64,000 nt of DNA from Ktedonobacterales bacterium (GTDB lineage: Bacteria; Chloroflexota; Ktedonobacteria; Ktedonobacterales; DATBGS01), in assembly GCA_036557285.1 (NCBI GenBank), contig DATBHW010000060.1, forward strand, positions 1-64,000. Reading direction: 5' to 3'. Below the pieces are notes generated by a model. That model saw only the letters and a list, made by a program, of their open reading frames with translations, did no database searches and was not told the DNA's origin. Position 1 is the first letter of the stretch, and every line of letters begins with the position of its first letter. The position numbers were made by a program, and so were the translations under genes. Shown here in pieces: positions 34,576-44,402 of the stretch.

Positions 34576-35784
34576 TTAGTGCAGCATGAGTGACAGCAGA
34601 TAGACGACACCAACCGAGAGCAGGTAGCCAACCAGCAGCCACGAGCTAAAGCGCAGGTGCAGTCGCAAAGTTTGCTCCACAACCAGATGGCTGGCAGCAG
34701 GCGTCTCGGCGCGCAAGATACCTGTAACCACCACAAAGAGGTCAGGGATGGTCAAAAGAACCAGCAGCAGCCCATGCGGTTTGCCATGAGGAAACGCAGC
34801 CAGGGCGATCAGCAGATAGGGGAGCAAGACCAGCGCCAGATACAGTGCCCGCCCCATCTGTGCGCCCAGAAACGTGACCAGGGTACGCTTTTTGGCGGCG
34901 CGATCAGTTTCCAGATCACGTAAGTTGTTCGCCAGAATTACCGCAGCAGCCAGCGCCCCCAGAGCCAATGCGAACGTGATCGCCAGCGGGCTGACTGGCG
35001 ATCCCTGAAGCTGAACGCTGCTGATTAAGGCTGCCGGACCCATCACAAACCCCACGATCAACTCGCCTAATGGCAAGTAGGCCAGTGCGTAGCGCGTGCC
35101 GGAATACCAATAAGCCAGCAGGAGTGATGCGCCGCCCAGCGCCAGAACACCCCAGGTACGTGCCGTAAGTGTCAGAATCACCAGGCCAAGAGCGCCAACA
35201 CCAAGGAGCAGGAAACCGGCGCGTCGAACGCCTTCGGCGCTCAATAATCCTTGTTGAATGACCTTGCTAGAACCCAGGGCATGCTGCCCATCAGTTCCCC
35301 GCAACACGTCATACGACTCATTCAGCAGATTGGCGGCGGCATGCAGCGCCAGGACAATCAGGATCAAGGCCAGCAAGCGGATGGGATGGAAGACGGCGCT
35401 GCTGCCAAGCGATTCCAACCAGGCGATGATCGCGCCCAAGACAACAGGCATCACAGACAACCAGAGCGTGGCCGGGCGCAGAACGCTCCACCAGCGATCG
35501 AACTGCCCAGGCAACGATGGTAGCTCAAGAGGCAGACCGCTGCGCTGGTCAGTCGCTACCAGCGCCTGCTCTATCGCAACCCCCGTCGTGCCAGCATTCA
35601 ACCCATCTGACGGAGGAAGTGGCAACGTCCTGCGTGGCGGCAGCGGGGGAAGCGGGGGAAGTTCAGATGCCTCCAGAGAGGCAGGGGCGGCATCCTGGGT
35701 ATCGGCAAGCGCAGGCGGCTCAACCGGAGATGGCCTATCATTAGCTCGCGAATAGTTTGTATTGAAGCGGTTTCCAGTACTCAT
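34576..35784 (-). CDS. UbiA-family prenyltransferase, MenA-like, with N-terminal extension
   Basis: The 402-residue integral membrane protein carries the aspartate-rich UbiA motif as NLLNESYDVLRGTD, about 170 residues in, and the second motif NNLRDLETD. About nine hydrophobic segments follow a ~95-residue polar, Pro-rich cytoplasmic extension. The first motif is the form seen in MenA (1,4-dihydroxy-2-naphthoate octaprenyltransferase), suggesting menaquinone synthesis; other UbiA substrates remain possible. It is not adjacent to other men genes. Prolines (PPLPPLPPRR) in the extension are unusual for MenA. Confidence 0.8.
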   Translation of the reverse strand: MSTGNRFNTNYSRANDRPSPVEPPALADTQDAAPASLEASELPPLPPLPPRRTLPLPPSDGLNAGTTGVAIEQALVATDQRSGLPLELPSLPGQFDRWWSVLRPATLWLSVMPVVLGAIIAWLESLGSSAVFHPIRLLALILIVLALHAAANLLNESYDVLRGTDGQHALGSSKVIQQGLLSAEGVRRAGFLLLGVGALGLVILTLTARTWGVLALGGASLLLAYWYSGTRYALAYLPLGELIVGFVMGPAALISSVQLQGSPVSPLAITFALALGALAAAVILANNLRDLETDRAAKKRTLVTFLGAQMGRALYLALVLLPYLLIALAAFPHGKPHGLLLVLLTIPDLFVVVTGILRAETPAASHLVVEQTLRLHLRFSSWLLVGYLLSVGVVYLLSLMLH

Positions 35785-35899
35785 GGCTGATTATTGACTC
35801 CTGTAGGACGCTTTATAGTAAACCTGATATGTAAGTCGCTTGCGCGTATTTGCCTTGCCAGAGCAAATACGCCTGCAAAGCATTGAGATCAGCCAGGGG

Positions 35900-36535
35900 T
35901 TAGTTCTCAGGAGATAATCGGGACTCCAGCCGCGCCATCGTCTCGGCCAGTTGTGCCTGACGAGCAGCCACCGCCAGATCGCCGCGCGTCTTTTCCAGAA
36001 TGCCCCGCACCGAGTCAGTCGTCCGGCGCAGATTCCCCGTGATAGCGTCAGGAAAGTCAAGCGTCGTCAACAGCAGATAGACATCATCCATCTGTTGCAA
36101 CAGGTGCTCGCAGCCTTCCAGCCTTCCTTGCCGCATACGATCAAGAATGGAGCGGCGTAATTCGCCAACTGCCTCACCCAGCCCATTGAGATAAGGCGCC
36201 CACTCCACATGCAGCGCAGCAGGCAAGGGGAGCGGCTGCTGTTGAATAATCGCGCAGGTCAGCGACGCCTCAGCAAACTCTTTCTGAGCATCTTCAACAA
36301 AGCCAGCGTAATAAATATCCAGATGATCGCTCAAACCGGCGCGCATCTCGGCCAGCAGCGTCTCGGCCTGCCTGAGCACCTGCGCAGCGTTGGAAAAATC
36401 CTGGCGATGGGCGGCGCGGATCGCATTAGCGCAGCACCGAATGGCTGCGCGAGACTTCGGGAGCGCCTGCTCACGAGCAGCATGCTTCAATTCAAGGTGA
36501 TGACGCGCAGCCTGACCGATGGTATCCAGGTCCAT
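35900..36535 (-). CDS. Translin-family protein
   Basis: The 211-residue, almost entirely helical protein contains REQALPKSRAAIRCCANAIRAAH, FVEDAQKEFAEASLTCAII, YLNGLGEAVGELRRSILDRM and LRRTTDSVRGILEKTRGDL, the conserved blocks of prokaryotic translin relatives. Translin binds RNA and single-stranded DNA and, with TRAX, forms an RNase (C3PO) in eukaryotes. The prokaryotic function is poorly known. Neighbours give no hint: a UbiA prenyltransferase lies downstream and an unknown gene upstream. Confidence 0.75.
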   Translation of the reverse strand: MDLDTIGQAARHHLELKHAAREQALPKSRAAIRCCANAIRAAHRQDFSNAAQVLRQAETLLAEMRAGLSDHLDIYYAGFVEDAQKEFAEASLTCAIIQQQPLPLPAALHVEWAPYLNGLGEAVGELRRSILDRMRQGRLEGCEHLLQQMDDVYLLLTTLDFPDAITGNLRRTTDSVRGILEKTRGDLAVAARQAQLAETMARLESRLSPEN

Positions 36536-36668
36536 CTATCTTGCCTATCTGTTAGAGTGAAGAGAGTGGCAGAGCCAGGTCTTCTATAAGTGTACCACAC
36601 ACAAATGGCCTGCTGTCAACTGCTGACCTTACCAAAACTCAGCAGCAAAACGTAAGACGAACGTAAGA

Positions 36669-37127
36669 TCAGAGAATGCGCTCCACCAGCACCTCCGCCG
36701 GAAACTGCATCTCTTCCAGATCGCCAGCCCAGAAGAGCCGCTTCATCATTTCGCCAACCGCGAAGAGCTGGTGCTGACGCATCGTATCCTGCTGCATCTC
36801 AAAATCCGGGCTGCCCTCGTGGGCAGCCAGCAGTTCAAACGCGCCACGCAGCGGCGAATGCTCCGCTGGACAGACAAGGTAGCCTTCCATCTTAGCCGCC
36901 CCGCTATTGGCAGGCAGAAACACGCGCAACTGTGGACAGCATTCAATCAAATCAAGACGATAGAAGACACCGTAATGTTCCTTCGACGCTTGAAAGAGTG
37001 AGATATTAGCCAGTCTGACGCCTCCTCCATCCCCGTCCCCATCTTCATCAGCGGGTTCTTCAGCCTCGCGTTCCATCTCAACTCCTAACCCAGCGAGCAA
37101 TTCCTCTAGCTGCTTATCCAGGCTCAT
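36669..37127 (-). CDS. Conserved-looking protein of unknown function
   Basis: A 152-residue protein (starting MSLDKQLEELLAGLGVEMERE) with an acidic Asp/Gly-rich linker near residues 25-35 and an alpha/beta body (VFYRLDLIECCPQLRVFLPANSGAAKMEGYLVCP). The start at 37127 has GAGGTGAAGCAG just before it; a slightly earlier ATG at 37154 (MSIETEV) is possible. No family is recognised. It lies about 115 bases behind the stop of the histidine-kinase/response-regulator fusion and may share its transcript. Confidence 0.55.
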   Translation of the reverse strand: MSLDKQLEELLAGLGVEMEREAEEPADEDGDGDGGGVRLANISLFQASKEHYGVFYRLDLIECCPQLRVFLPANSGAAKMEGYLVCPAEHSPLRGAFELLAAHEGSPDFEMQQDTMRQHQLFAVGEMMKRLFWAGDLEEMQFPAEVLVERIL

Positions 37128-37243
37128 CTGCTTCACCTCGGTTTCTATGGACATACGCCCGCCTGGGATAAATACTCTCCAGGTAATCGAATATTCCTGG
37201 TGAAGCAGCCAAAAGTGGAAGCAGTGGGTAGCAGCAAAGGGCC

Positions 37244-38746
37244 TCAAGATTTCAGCAGGCCCAATTCCAGCGCCCGGCTGAGTGCTTCGGTGCGGCTGGT
37301 CACGCCCAACTTCTGATACACATGCGCCAGGTGAAAAGTGATCGTGCGCTCGCTCACCTGAAGCTGCCGGGCGATCTCTTTATTCCGCAAACCGCTTGCC
37401 AGGGCGCGCAGCGCCTCATATTCCCGCACCGTCAACAGACTGGAGAGGTCGTCTTGCGGCTGCCTTCCAAGACGATCAACAAGCTTTCCGGTCAGCCCAG
37501 GAGCCAGCAGCGTCTCGCCCTTGGCGACAACCCGTATCGCTTGCGCCAGTTCATCCGGCGCAATGTCTTTCAACACATAGCCGCTGGCCCCAGCCTTGAG
37601 GCTTTCAAGCACATCTTCATCTTGCTCATACGCCGAAAGCATCAAGATGCGCAGATCGGGATTGGAGGCGCGCAGTTGACGCAATGCTTCCAGGCCATTC
37701 ATCCCTGGCATGCGCATATCCATTAAAATCACCTGCGGGCCAAGGTCTTGCGCTTCGCCGAGCGCCTCCAGGCCATCTGCCGCCTCACCCACCACCTCAA
37801 AATCAGGATAGCTCTCCAACAGCCGACGCATACCTGCGCGTATGACCGCGTGGTCATCAACCACCAGAATACGAATACGCGCTGCTGGCGCGGCTTCCTG
37901 AAGGGCAGGAATCGCTATGGCCGCAAGCGCAGCCGACGCGGCTCCGGCTGCCTGCTGCTCAGCAGACAGCAACGTATCTGCGAGCGGCGTATGCGGCGTA
38001 TACGGCAGATCAACACGTATGTGCGTCCCCTGGCCGGGCGCGCTTTCAAGCGCCAGCCAGCCGCCAACCAATCGCGCCCGTTCGCGCATCGTCTCTAATC
38101 CAAAATGGCTCGCTTCGCCAGCAGGAAGCGGGAAACCAGGATCAGCAAAGTACGGCGGCCAGTATGGCTCGACCGGGGGAGGCGCTGGCGCTTCCAGCGC
38201 GGCAGGGTCGAACCCGCAGCCATCATCCTCGATCACCAGCCGCAGGCCATCATCCAGATAGTTCAGGCTGACACGCACCCGGCGGGCCGCCGCGTGGCGA
38301 ATCGCGTTGGAGAGCGCCTCCTGGGCAATGCGGAACAAGGCCATCTCCTGTTGAGGCAGCAGCGGGCGTGGCTGCCCCACAACCGTCACCCGGCTAGAGA
38401 GACCACCCTCATCGGCCACATGCTCCACCTCACGCGACAGCGCCTCGTGAAATGGCAGCGCCTCCAGCAAGGCGGGCCGCAAGCCCCAGATCGCCCGGCG
38501 AATATCATCCAGGGCGCGGCGCGCCAGCAGGCGCGCCTCCGCGATCTCGCCGCGCGGCTCCTCAATACGTTCCAGCCGCAGCACCAGCGCCACCAGCGAC
38601 TGAACAACCGTATCATGTAATTCGCGCGCCAGGCGGCGGCGCTCATCAGCCACCGCCAGATCACCGATGTGTTCGCGCTGCCGCGAGGCAGAGCCTACAC
38701 GCAGATCAGAAGGAGCTATTTGCCGTTCCGATGGTTGAGAAGACAT
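37244..38746 (-). CDS. Single-polypeptide histidine kinase-response regulator (NarX-type kinase fused to NarL-type regulator)
   Basis: The 500-residue protein has a HisKA_3 dimerisation helix with RRLARELHDTVV (His near residue 44), N-box QEALSNAIRHA (about 142), G-box EDDGCGF, then an Ala-rich linker (about 255-290). A receiver domain follows with VVDDHAVIRAG and phosphoacceptor D343 in LMDMRMPG, and then a LuxR/GerE helix-turn-helix to the end (about 435-500). Normally the NarX- and NarL-type parts are two proteins. There is no transmembrane or sensor domain, so it would be a cytoplasmic one-protein relay. The start at 38746 (MSSQPSERQ) is preferred over an earlier ATG at 38878. Confidence 0.85.
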   Translation of the reverse strand: MSSQPSERQIAPSDLRVGSASRQREHIGDLAVADERRRLARELHDTVVQSLVALVLRLERIEEPRGEIAEARLLARRALDDIRRAIWGLRPALLEALPFHEALSREVEHVADEGGLSSRVTVVGQPRPLLPQQEMALFRIAQEALSNAIRHAAARRVRVSLNYLDDGLRLVIEDDGCGFDPAALEAPAPPPVEPYWPPYFADPGFPLPAGEASHFGLETMRERARLVGGWLALESAPGQGTHIRVDLPYTPHTPLADTLLSAEQQAAGAASAALAAIAIPALQEAAPAARIRILVVDDHAVIRAGMRRLLESYPDFEVVGEAADGLEALGEAQDLGPQVILMDMRMPGMNGLEALRQLRASNPDLRILMLSAYEQDEDVLESLKAGASGYVLKDIAPDELAQAIRVVAKGETLLAPGLTGKLVDRLGRQPQDDLSSLLTVREYEALRALASGLRNKEIARQLQVSERTITFHLAHVYQKLGVTSRTEALSRALELGLLKS

Positions 38747-38898
38747 AAGCAGCCGCCTGATAGAGATGCCAGAAACAGCAATGCCAGGCGCAGCGGCCCG
38801 GCACTCCGTAAGCAATAGGATCGAATAGTCCGTCCACCTGGCAAGTCCGCTACATCGGCAAGTCCGCCGCCATTGCAATTGCCAGAGCGTCCGGGCGA

Positions 38899-39174
38899 TT
38901 AACTCTCAGTTGTCGCAGCGTTCAGACGCTTCATGAGGCGCGACTTGCGGCGAGCAGCATTATTTGGATGCAGCACACCTTTGGTCGCGGCGCGATCAAG
39001 CTGGCTGATAGCCTGGCGCACCGCAGCAATCGTGGTCTCCTCGTCAGGCTGCGCGGCAATCGCGCGCTGAGCCTTGCCAACGAACGTCTTGACGGTTGAT
39101 TTCACCGCCCGGTTACGCGCCCGGCGCTTCTGTTCGATCCGCATGCGCTTGGCCGCCGATTTGGTGTTGGGCAT
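38899..39174 (-). CDS. rpsT: 30S ribosomal protein S20
   Basis: The 91-residue, very basic protein begins MPNTKSAAKRMRIEQKRRARNRAVKSTVKT and ends in HPNNAARRKSRLMKRL, the standard S20 pattern. It binds 16S rRNA early in small-subunit assembly. It stands between the two-component fusion and hslU, on the same strand. Confidence 0.97.
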   Translation of the reverse strand: MPNTKSAAKRMRIEQKRRARNRAVKSTVKTFVGKAQRAIAAQPDEETTIAAVRQAISQLDRAATKGVLHPNNAARRKSRLMKRLNAATTES

Positions 39175-39314
39175 GAGAGCGCAAATCCTCCCCGAAAATC
39201 TCTAATTCCAATAGAGCGAAAAACTCAGAGCGTTGACGCCCATCTGGTGCGCGCAGCAAAGGTTTCCTCTACATCCGTTGAGGCAGTATAGCAGACTGAC
39301 GCGGAAATCGCAAA

Positions 39315-40778
39315 TTACAGAATGTATTTGCTCAAATCCTCGTTTTTCAAGAGGCCATCCAGCCGCGCCTGCACAAACGCCCGATCCAGCGTGATCGTCT
39401 GGCCGCGCATATCGGGCGCCTCAAAAGAAAGCTCCTCCAGCAGCTTCTCGATAATCGTATGCAGCCGCCGCGCGCCGATATTCTCCTGCCGCTGATTCAT
39501 CTGAGCCGCCATGCCCGCCATCTCTTCTAACCCATCGTCCGTGAAGACCAACTCCACTCCCTCGGTACGAAGCAGCGCCTGATATTGCCGAGTCAGCGCG
39601 TTTTCTGGCTGTGTCAGAATAGCCTTGAAATCCGTCTGGCTCAGATTTTGCAGTTCGACACGCAGCGGGAAGCGTCCCTGCAACTCAGGGATCAGATCGC
39701 CGGGCTTCGCGCTATAAAACGCCCCGGCGGCAATCCAGAGAATATGATCGGTTTTCACCGGCCCGTAGCGCGTCATCACCGTCGAGCCTTCCACAATCGG
39801 CAGCAAATCGCGCTGGACTCCCTGCCCCGAAACATCCGGTCCAACCTCTATTTTAGCTCCCGCCACCTTATCTAGCTCATCCAGAAAGACCACGCCCGAC
39901 TGCTCCACACGCCTGGTAGCGTCTTCGACCACCTGATCGAAATCGATCAACTTATTGGCCTCTTCTTGTGTCAGGATACGCCGCGCCTCTTTGACCGAAA
40001 CTCGGCGCGAGCGCCTGCGCTGGCCTGGGATACCGCCGATCAATTCTTGAAAATCGCCCTCGCTGTCATCCGAAGCCATTCCGGCGACAAACTCCAGAAC
40101 AGAGGTATATCCATCATCAGGCTCAAGTTCGATCTCGATGATTTGCTCTTCCAACTGATGATTCGCCAGCATCTCCGCTACCCGCTTGCGCTTTGCCTTG
40201 GTCACGCGTGGCTGATTACGTCCGTTTGCCTTTGCCGCTTGCGCGCTGACTTTCTCTGATTTCTCCGCGCCCACCTGCTCCACCACCAGCAGATCGTGTG
40301 TGGCAGGCTTTGCCTCAACTTTCTCAGCAAGTGCCCTGGCATCAGCGCCAGCTTCAGCTTTCTGTGGCTCCAGCAGGTAGTTGAGGATACGCTGGTGCGC
40401 CATCGTCTCAGCTTGCGCCTGCACCTGGGACTGCTTCTCCTCGTGTACCATGTTCATAGCCGTATCCATCAGATCGCGCACAATAGACTCGACATCGCGG
40501 CCAACATAGCCCACCTGGGTAAACTTCGTCGCTTCCACTTTCACAAATGGTGCATCCGCCAGCTTTGCCAATCGGCGGGCAATCTCCGTCTTCCCCACCC
40601 CTGTCGGACCAATCATCAGGATATTCTTGGGGGTGATCTCCGCCTGTACCTCAGGGGCAAGCTGCATCCGGCGATAGCGATTACGCAGTGCTACCGCCAC
40701 AGCCCGTTTTGCTTCAGGTTGCCCAACGATATATCGGTCCAACTCGCGCACGATCTGCTGAGGTGTCAAATCTTTCAT
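39315..40778 (-). CDS. hslU: ATP-dependent unfoldase HslU
   Basis: The 487-residue AAA+ ATPase (residues 1-110 and 285-487) carries a long I-domain insertion at about 115-285. Walker [10 protein letters not shown] is near 53-61; Walker B VVFLDELD and the sensor region lie later. The C-terminal end DLSKYIL is the family's docking tail into HslV. The 4-base overlap with hslV (hslV upstream) implies coupled translation. The protein is about 40 residues longer than E. coli HslU, the surplus lying in a Lys/Ala-rich part of the I-domain. Confidence 0.95.
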   Translation of the reverse strand: MKDLTPQQIVRELDRYIVGQPEAKRAVAVALRNRYRRMQLAPEVQAEITPKNILMIGPTGVGKTEIARRLAKLADAPFVKVEATKFTQVGYVGRDVESIVRDLMDTAMNMVHEEKQSQVQAQAETMAHQRILNYLLEPQKAEAGADARALAEKVEAKPATHDLLVVEQVGAEKSEKVSAQAAKANGRNQPRVTKAKRKRVAEMLANHQLEEQIIEIELEPDDGYTSVLEFVAGMASDDSEGDFQELIGGIPGQRRRSRRVSVKEARRILTQEEANKLIDFDQVVEDATRRVEQSGVVFLDELDKVAGAKIEVGPDVSGQGVQRDLLPIVEGSTVMTRYGPVKTDHILWIAAGAFYSAKPGDLIPELQGRFPLRVELQNLSQTDFKAILTQPENALTRQYQALLRTEGVELVFTDDGLEEMAGMAAQMNQRQENIGARRLHTIIEKLLEELSFEAPDMRGQTITLDRAFVQARLDGLLKNEDLSKYIL

Positions 40779-41371
40779 AGTTCTCTTCCTCCAGCCGAGG
40801 CGCCCTGGCTTTCGAGGACATGTAACGTAATCTGGCTATTGGTATAGATGCAAATTGAAGCCGCAATCTCTAACGCGGCACGGGCAATTTCTGCGGCAGA
40901 AAGAGACGTATACTGAAGCAGCGCCAGCGCGGCAGCCTGGGCATAGTTGCCACCTGAGCCAATCGCAATAACCCCGCCATCAGGCTCAATCACATCGCCA
41001 TCGCCGCTCAGTACTAATAATTGCTCGCTGTCGGCCACCACCAGCATCGCCTCCAGCCGTCGCAAATACTTATCCGTGCGCCAGTCTTTGGTCAGTTCCA
41101 CCGCCGCCTTGCGCAGATTTCCTTGATAGGTGGTTAGCTGCGCCTCAAACTTATCAAACAGGGTCAGGGCGTCAGCCGTCGAGCCTGCAAAACCGGCCAA
41201 CACCTTGCCCTCACACAGCAGCCGAATCTTGCGGGCCGTATGCTTCATCACCGCACTCCCCACCGTCACCTGTCCATCGCCTGCCATAGCCACCTGCCCG
41301 GCGCGACGAACCGCCAGAATGGTTGTCGCCCGCACCGGCTGCCCCAGATAATTGCTCACCGTTGCTTCCAC
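40775..41371 (-). CDS. hslV: HslV peptidase, N-terminal threonine protease
   Basis: The 198-residue protein is the proteolytic dodecamer partner of HslU. The mature catalytic block [21 protein letters not shown] and the later [14 protein letters not shown] are canonical. The active Thr would be residue 16 if the ATG at 41371 is used, needing a propeptide cut; an internal GTG at 41335 (residue 13) would leave only a three-residue leader before the Thr, closer to known HslV/ClpQ. The real start is undecided. Confidence 0.93.
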   Translation of the reverse strand: MEATVSNYLGQPVRATTILAVRRAGQVAMAGDGQVTVGSAVMKHTARKIRLLCEGKVLAGFAGSTADALTLFDKFEAQLTTYQGNLRKAAVELTKDWRTDKYLRRLEAMLVVADSEQLLVLSGDGDVIEPDGGVIAIGSGGNYAQAAALALLQYTSLSAAEIARAALEIAASICIYTNSQITLHVLESQGASAGGREL

Positions 41372-41425
41372 ATACTTTCTCAGACCCGCCCTCTGAGAAG
41401 AGCCTGCGCCTTCACCGCGCTGCCA

Positions 41426-43927
41426 TTACGAGAGGGCTATGGTTTCTTTCTTCGTTGTTGCGCGTGTCCGCCTCGCTGGCGCGGCAGTCGTCTTTGCCTT
41501 TGCAGCAGGCTTTGCCGTTGTCTTCTTTGCCGCGCCAGCAGCCGTTTTTGTCCCCGCGCTCGACTTGCGCGTACTCGTCTTTCTGGTCGTTCCGCGTTTT
41601 GTAGTCCTGCCCGCTCTGCCTGCGCTCCGCCATGTTCCTGTTCCCCCACCCGACGCAGGCGCCCTGGCGCCTGACCTGGATGGAAAGCGGCCATTCTGGC
41701 CCGCCGGGGAACCCTCAGCGCCGCCCTCCTGGGCTATACCTTCTATCACCGTGCCACACATTGTACAGGAAGCTACCTGTTTCCCCTGGGCTACCGTAAC
41801 CAGCCCACCGCAATTGGGGCAGGGTGTGGCAACCGGGCGATCCCAGATTGCAAAGTTGCAGGTTGGATAGTTCATGCAGCCATAGAAGACTTTGCCACGC
41901 TTCTTCGTCTTACGCACTACCAGATCACCGCCACATTGCGGACAGAGCGCCCCGGTCTTATTAACCAGCTTCTTTTTGAACGCGCATTCTGGAAAGCCTG
42001 AACACGAGATGAACGGGCCGAAGCGCCCGCTGCGAATGACGAGCGGACGGCCACACTCCGGGCAAAGTTCACCGATCTCCTCAACCGGCTTCTGCACTTT
42101 CGGCATCTCGCTCTCGGCGCGGGCCAGGGTCTCCTTGAATTCATCATAGAAGCGCCGCAGAAACTCGGTCCACTCCTGCTGGCCTTCCTCGATGGAATCC
42201 AGCTTCTGCTCCATAGCAACCGTAAAGCCCACATCCACAATGTCAGGGAAATGGTTGGTCATGACTTCATTAACCGTCTCACCCAGCCAGGTAGGCACAA
42301 AGCGGCGCTCTTGCTGCTCCACATAGCCGCGCTCCTGAATAGTCGAGACAATCGGCACATAGGTGCTGGGGCGACCAATCCCTCGCTCTTCCAATTCTTT
42401 AATCAGGCTCGCCTCACCATAGCGCGGAGGCGGCTGGGTAAAGTGCTGGTCTGGCTTGAGTTGATGCAGGTCCAGCGGCTCGCCCACTTCCAACGGAGGC
42501 AGCGCCTCTTCATCCTCTTCACGCGGCCAGACCGCATAAAAGCCCGCAAACTTCAAGTTCGATCCGTTGGCGCGGAAGAGATACTTCGCAGCCGTAATAT
42601 CCACGCGCACCGTATCAAAGACAGCCGCAGCCATGAAGGCCGCCACAAAACGCCGCCAGATCAACTGATAAAGCTTGAAGAGGTCAGGCGTCAGATACGC
42701 TTTCACCATGTCCGGCGTTAGGGCAACATCCGTTGGGCGAATGGCCTCGTGAGCATCCTGCACGGTTGCTTTCGACTTGCCAGCGCGCCCCTCACCCACA
42801 TAGTCTTCGCCAAAGCGCTCTTTGATCAATTTTTTGACGGCCTGCTGCGCTTCACCAGAAACGCGCGTCGAGTCGGTACGCATGTACGTAATCAAACCCT
42901 GGTGGCCGCGCGCGCCCAACTCCAACCCTTCATAGAGCTGCTGCGCCAGGCTCATCGTCTTCTTAGGCGCAAAGCGCAGCCGCACCGAGGCATCCTGCTG
43001 CATGGTGCTGGTTGTATACGGCAGCCAGGGCTGGCGGCGCACATCCTTCTGCTCCACACCGCGCACACGATACATTGCCCCCTCAAGCTCGGCCAGAATG
43101 GCCTTCGCCTCTTCCTCGCTGCCAATCTTGATGCGAGTGCGCTCCGGCTCATCACCGTTAGCTGACCTGCCCTTTTTGCCGTTGCCATTTTTGGGCGCGC
43201 CGTTCCTGCCTTCGTCGCCCTCGTCCAGTTGGGGCTGAGGCTCCTCGGCCTCTCCCTCGGCGTTCAAGAGCGCGAAAAGCTGCGCCTCAAAGACTTTGCG
43301 CTGCTTTTGCTTGCTCAGATGCGCGGTGATGGTCCAGTATTCCTCTGACACAAAAGTGCGAATCTCGGCCTCGCGCTCGCAGATCAGGCGCAGGGCCACC
43401 GACTGCACACGCCCGGCGCTCGTCCCCGATTGGATGCGCCGCCAGAGCAACGGGCTGATCTTATACCCTACTAGACGATCTAGCACCCTACGGGCCTGCT
43501 GGGCATTAAAGAGATCTTCATTGATGACACGGGGGTTACTGATCGCCTCCTGCACCGCGCGCCTGGTAATTTCATTGAAGACCGCCCGCTGCGGGGCACG
43601 CAGGCCAAGTGCGCTCTTCAACGACCAGGCGATAAACTCGCCCTCGCGGTCCGGGTCCGGCGCCAGGTAGACCGTCTCCGCTTTCTTCGCCGCTGATTTT
43701 AGCTCGCTAATCAGCTTCTCTTTCTTCTCGATGATCTCATATTTGGGTTCAAAATCATGGGCGCCAGCGGTCTTCTTCCCCTTTTTGGGCAGGTTGACCC
43801 CCATACCCTTTTTGGGCAGGTCCATAATATGCCCCATCGAGGCGCGAACCTCAAAATCAGCGCCAAGAAATTTTTCGATGGTTCTCGCTTTTGCAGGAGA
43901 CTCAACAATTACCAGTTTCTTTGCCAT
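41426..43927 (-). CDS. topA: DNA topoisomerase I with zinc fingers and basic tail
   Basis: The 833-residue type IA topoisomerase relaxes negative supercoils. The N-terminal TOPRIM domain starts at LVIVESPAKARTIEKFLG with DPDREGEF following, and the catalytic tyrosine block reads LITYMRTDSTR. ERGIGRPSTYVPIVSTIQERGYV lies downstream. Three C-terminal C4 zinc fingers (CPECGRP...CSGFPEC, CPQCGGD...CMNYPTC, CPNCGG...CTMC) are followed by a Lys/Arg/Ala/Thr-rich tail. The start at 43927 (MAKKL) has AGGTAGG upstream. Confidence 0.96.
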   Translation of the reverse strand: MAKKLVIVESPAKARTIEKFLGADFEVRASMGHIMDLPKKGMGVNLPKKGKKTAGAHDFEPKYEIIEKKEKLISELKSAAKKAETVYLAPDPDREGEFIAWSLKSALGLRAPQRAVFNEITRRAVQEAISNPRVINEDLFNAQQARRVLDRLVGYKISPLLWRRIQSGTSAGRVQSVALRLICEREAEIRTFVSEEYWTITAHLSKQKQRKVFEAQLFALLNAEGEAEEPQPQLDEGDEGRNGAPKNGNGKKGRSANGDEPERTRIKIGSEEEAKAILAELEGAMYRVRGVEQKDVRRQPWLPYTTSTMQQDASVRLRFAPKKTMSLAQQLYEGLELGARGHQGLITYMRTDSTRVSGEAQQAVKKLIKERFGEDYVGEGRAGKSKATVQDAHEAIRPTDVALTPDMVKAYLTPDLFKLYQLIWRRFVAAFMAAAVFDTVRVDITAAKYLFRANGSNLKFAGFYAVWPREEDEEALPPLEVGEPLDLHQLKPDQHFTQPPPRYGEASLIKELEERGIGRPSTYVPIVSTIQERGYVEQQERRFVPTWLGETVNEVMTNHFPDIVDVGFTVAMEQKLDSIEEGQQEWTEFLRRFYDEFKETLARAESEMPKVQKPVEEIGELCPECGRPLVIRSGRFGPFISCSGFPECAFKKKLVNKTGALCPQCGGDLVVRKTKKRGKVFYGCMNYPTCNFAIWDRPVATPCPNCGGLVTVAQGKQVASCTMCGTVIEGIAQEGGAEGSPAGQNGRFPSRSGARAPASGGGTGTWRSAGRAGRTTKRGTTRKTSTRKSSAGTKTAAGAAKKTTAKPAAKAKTTAAPARRTRATTKKETIALS

Positions 43928-44402
43928 ACACCTACCTGAATCCATGCGCTATGCTGTTGGCAGATGAACTCATCCACACCATGCGCATCCTGTTTTACCT
44001 GTTTTTTCCCCTTAAAGGCCGGGAGAACTTCTTTAGGAAACCGTAAGGCCAGCATCAGACCAGCATCACCACCCGCCAGTCAGCCCCTTCATCCTCTCAC
44101 CATCAGCATAGCACAAACCGACAAGGGAGATCAGGCGAACACTGTTAGTGGGAAGCAACTGCGTAGGAAAGCGCGCAAGAACCAGGCGCATGATGCGGAG
44201 CATAATAAAGAACAGACCACTTTTTCACCATTTTCGCCCTTGCAGTATAGCACAAGGCAGCGATGGACGCAAGCGGCCATCATAGCAAGGGCATAGCAGC
44301 CAGCTACAGCCCCCTTCTTGCTCTTCGACAAGATATGCGGTATCCTTCTCTTAAGGATGCGCAGCTTCGGGCGCATCTCACAGCCAAAGCGAGGCTTCGC
44401 CA
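43928..44402. other. Divergent intergenic region between topA and the DUF971 gene
   Basis: About 475 bases with no gene. On the minus strand TTGCGT, a 17-base spacer and TGCTATACT (extended -10, 44244-44272) form a plausible topA promoter. No repeat or riboswitch was recognised. Confidence 0.4.

Noticed and set aside
41439-41870. A 143-codon hydrophobic plus-strand frame opposite the topA end
   Set aside because: It mirrors the low-complexity Lys/Ala tail and zinc fingers of topA and has no independent motif.
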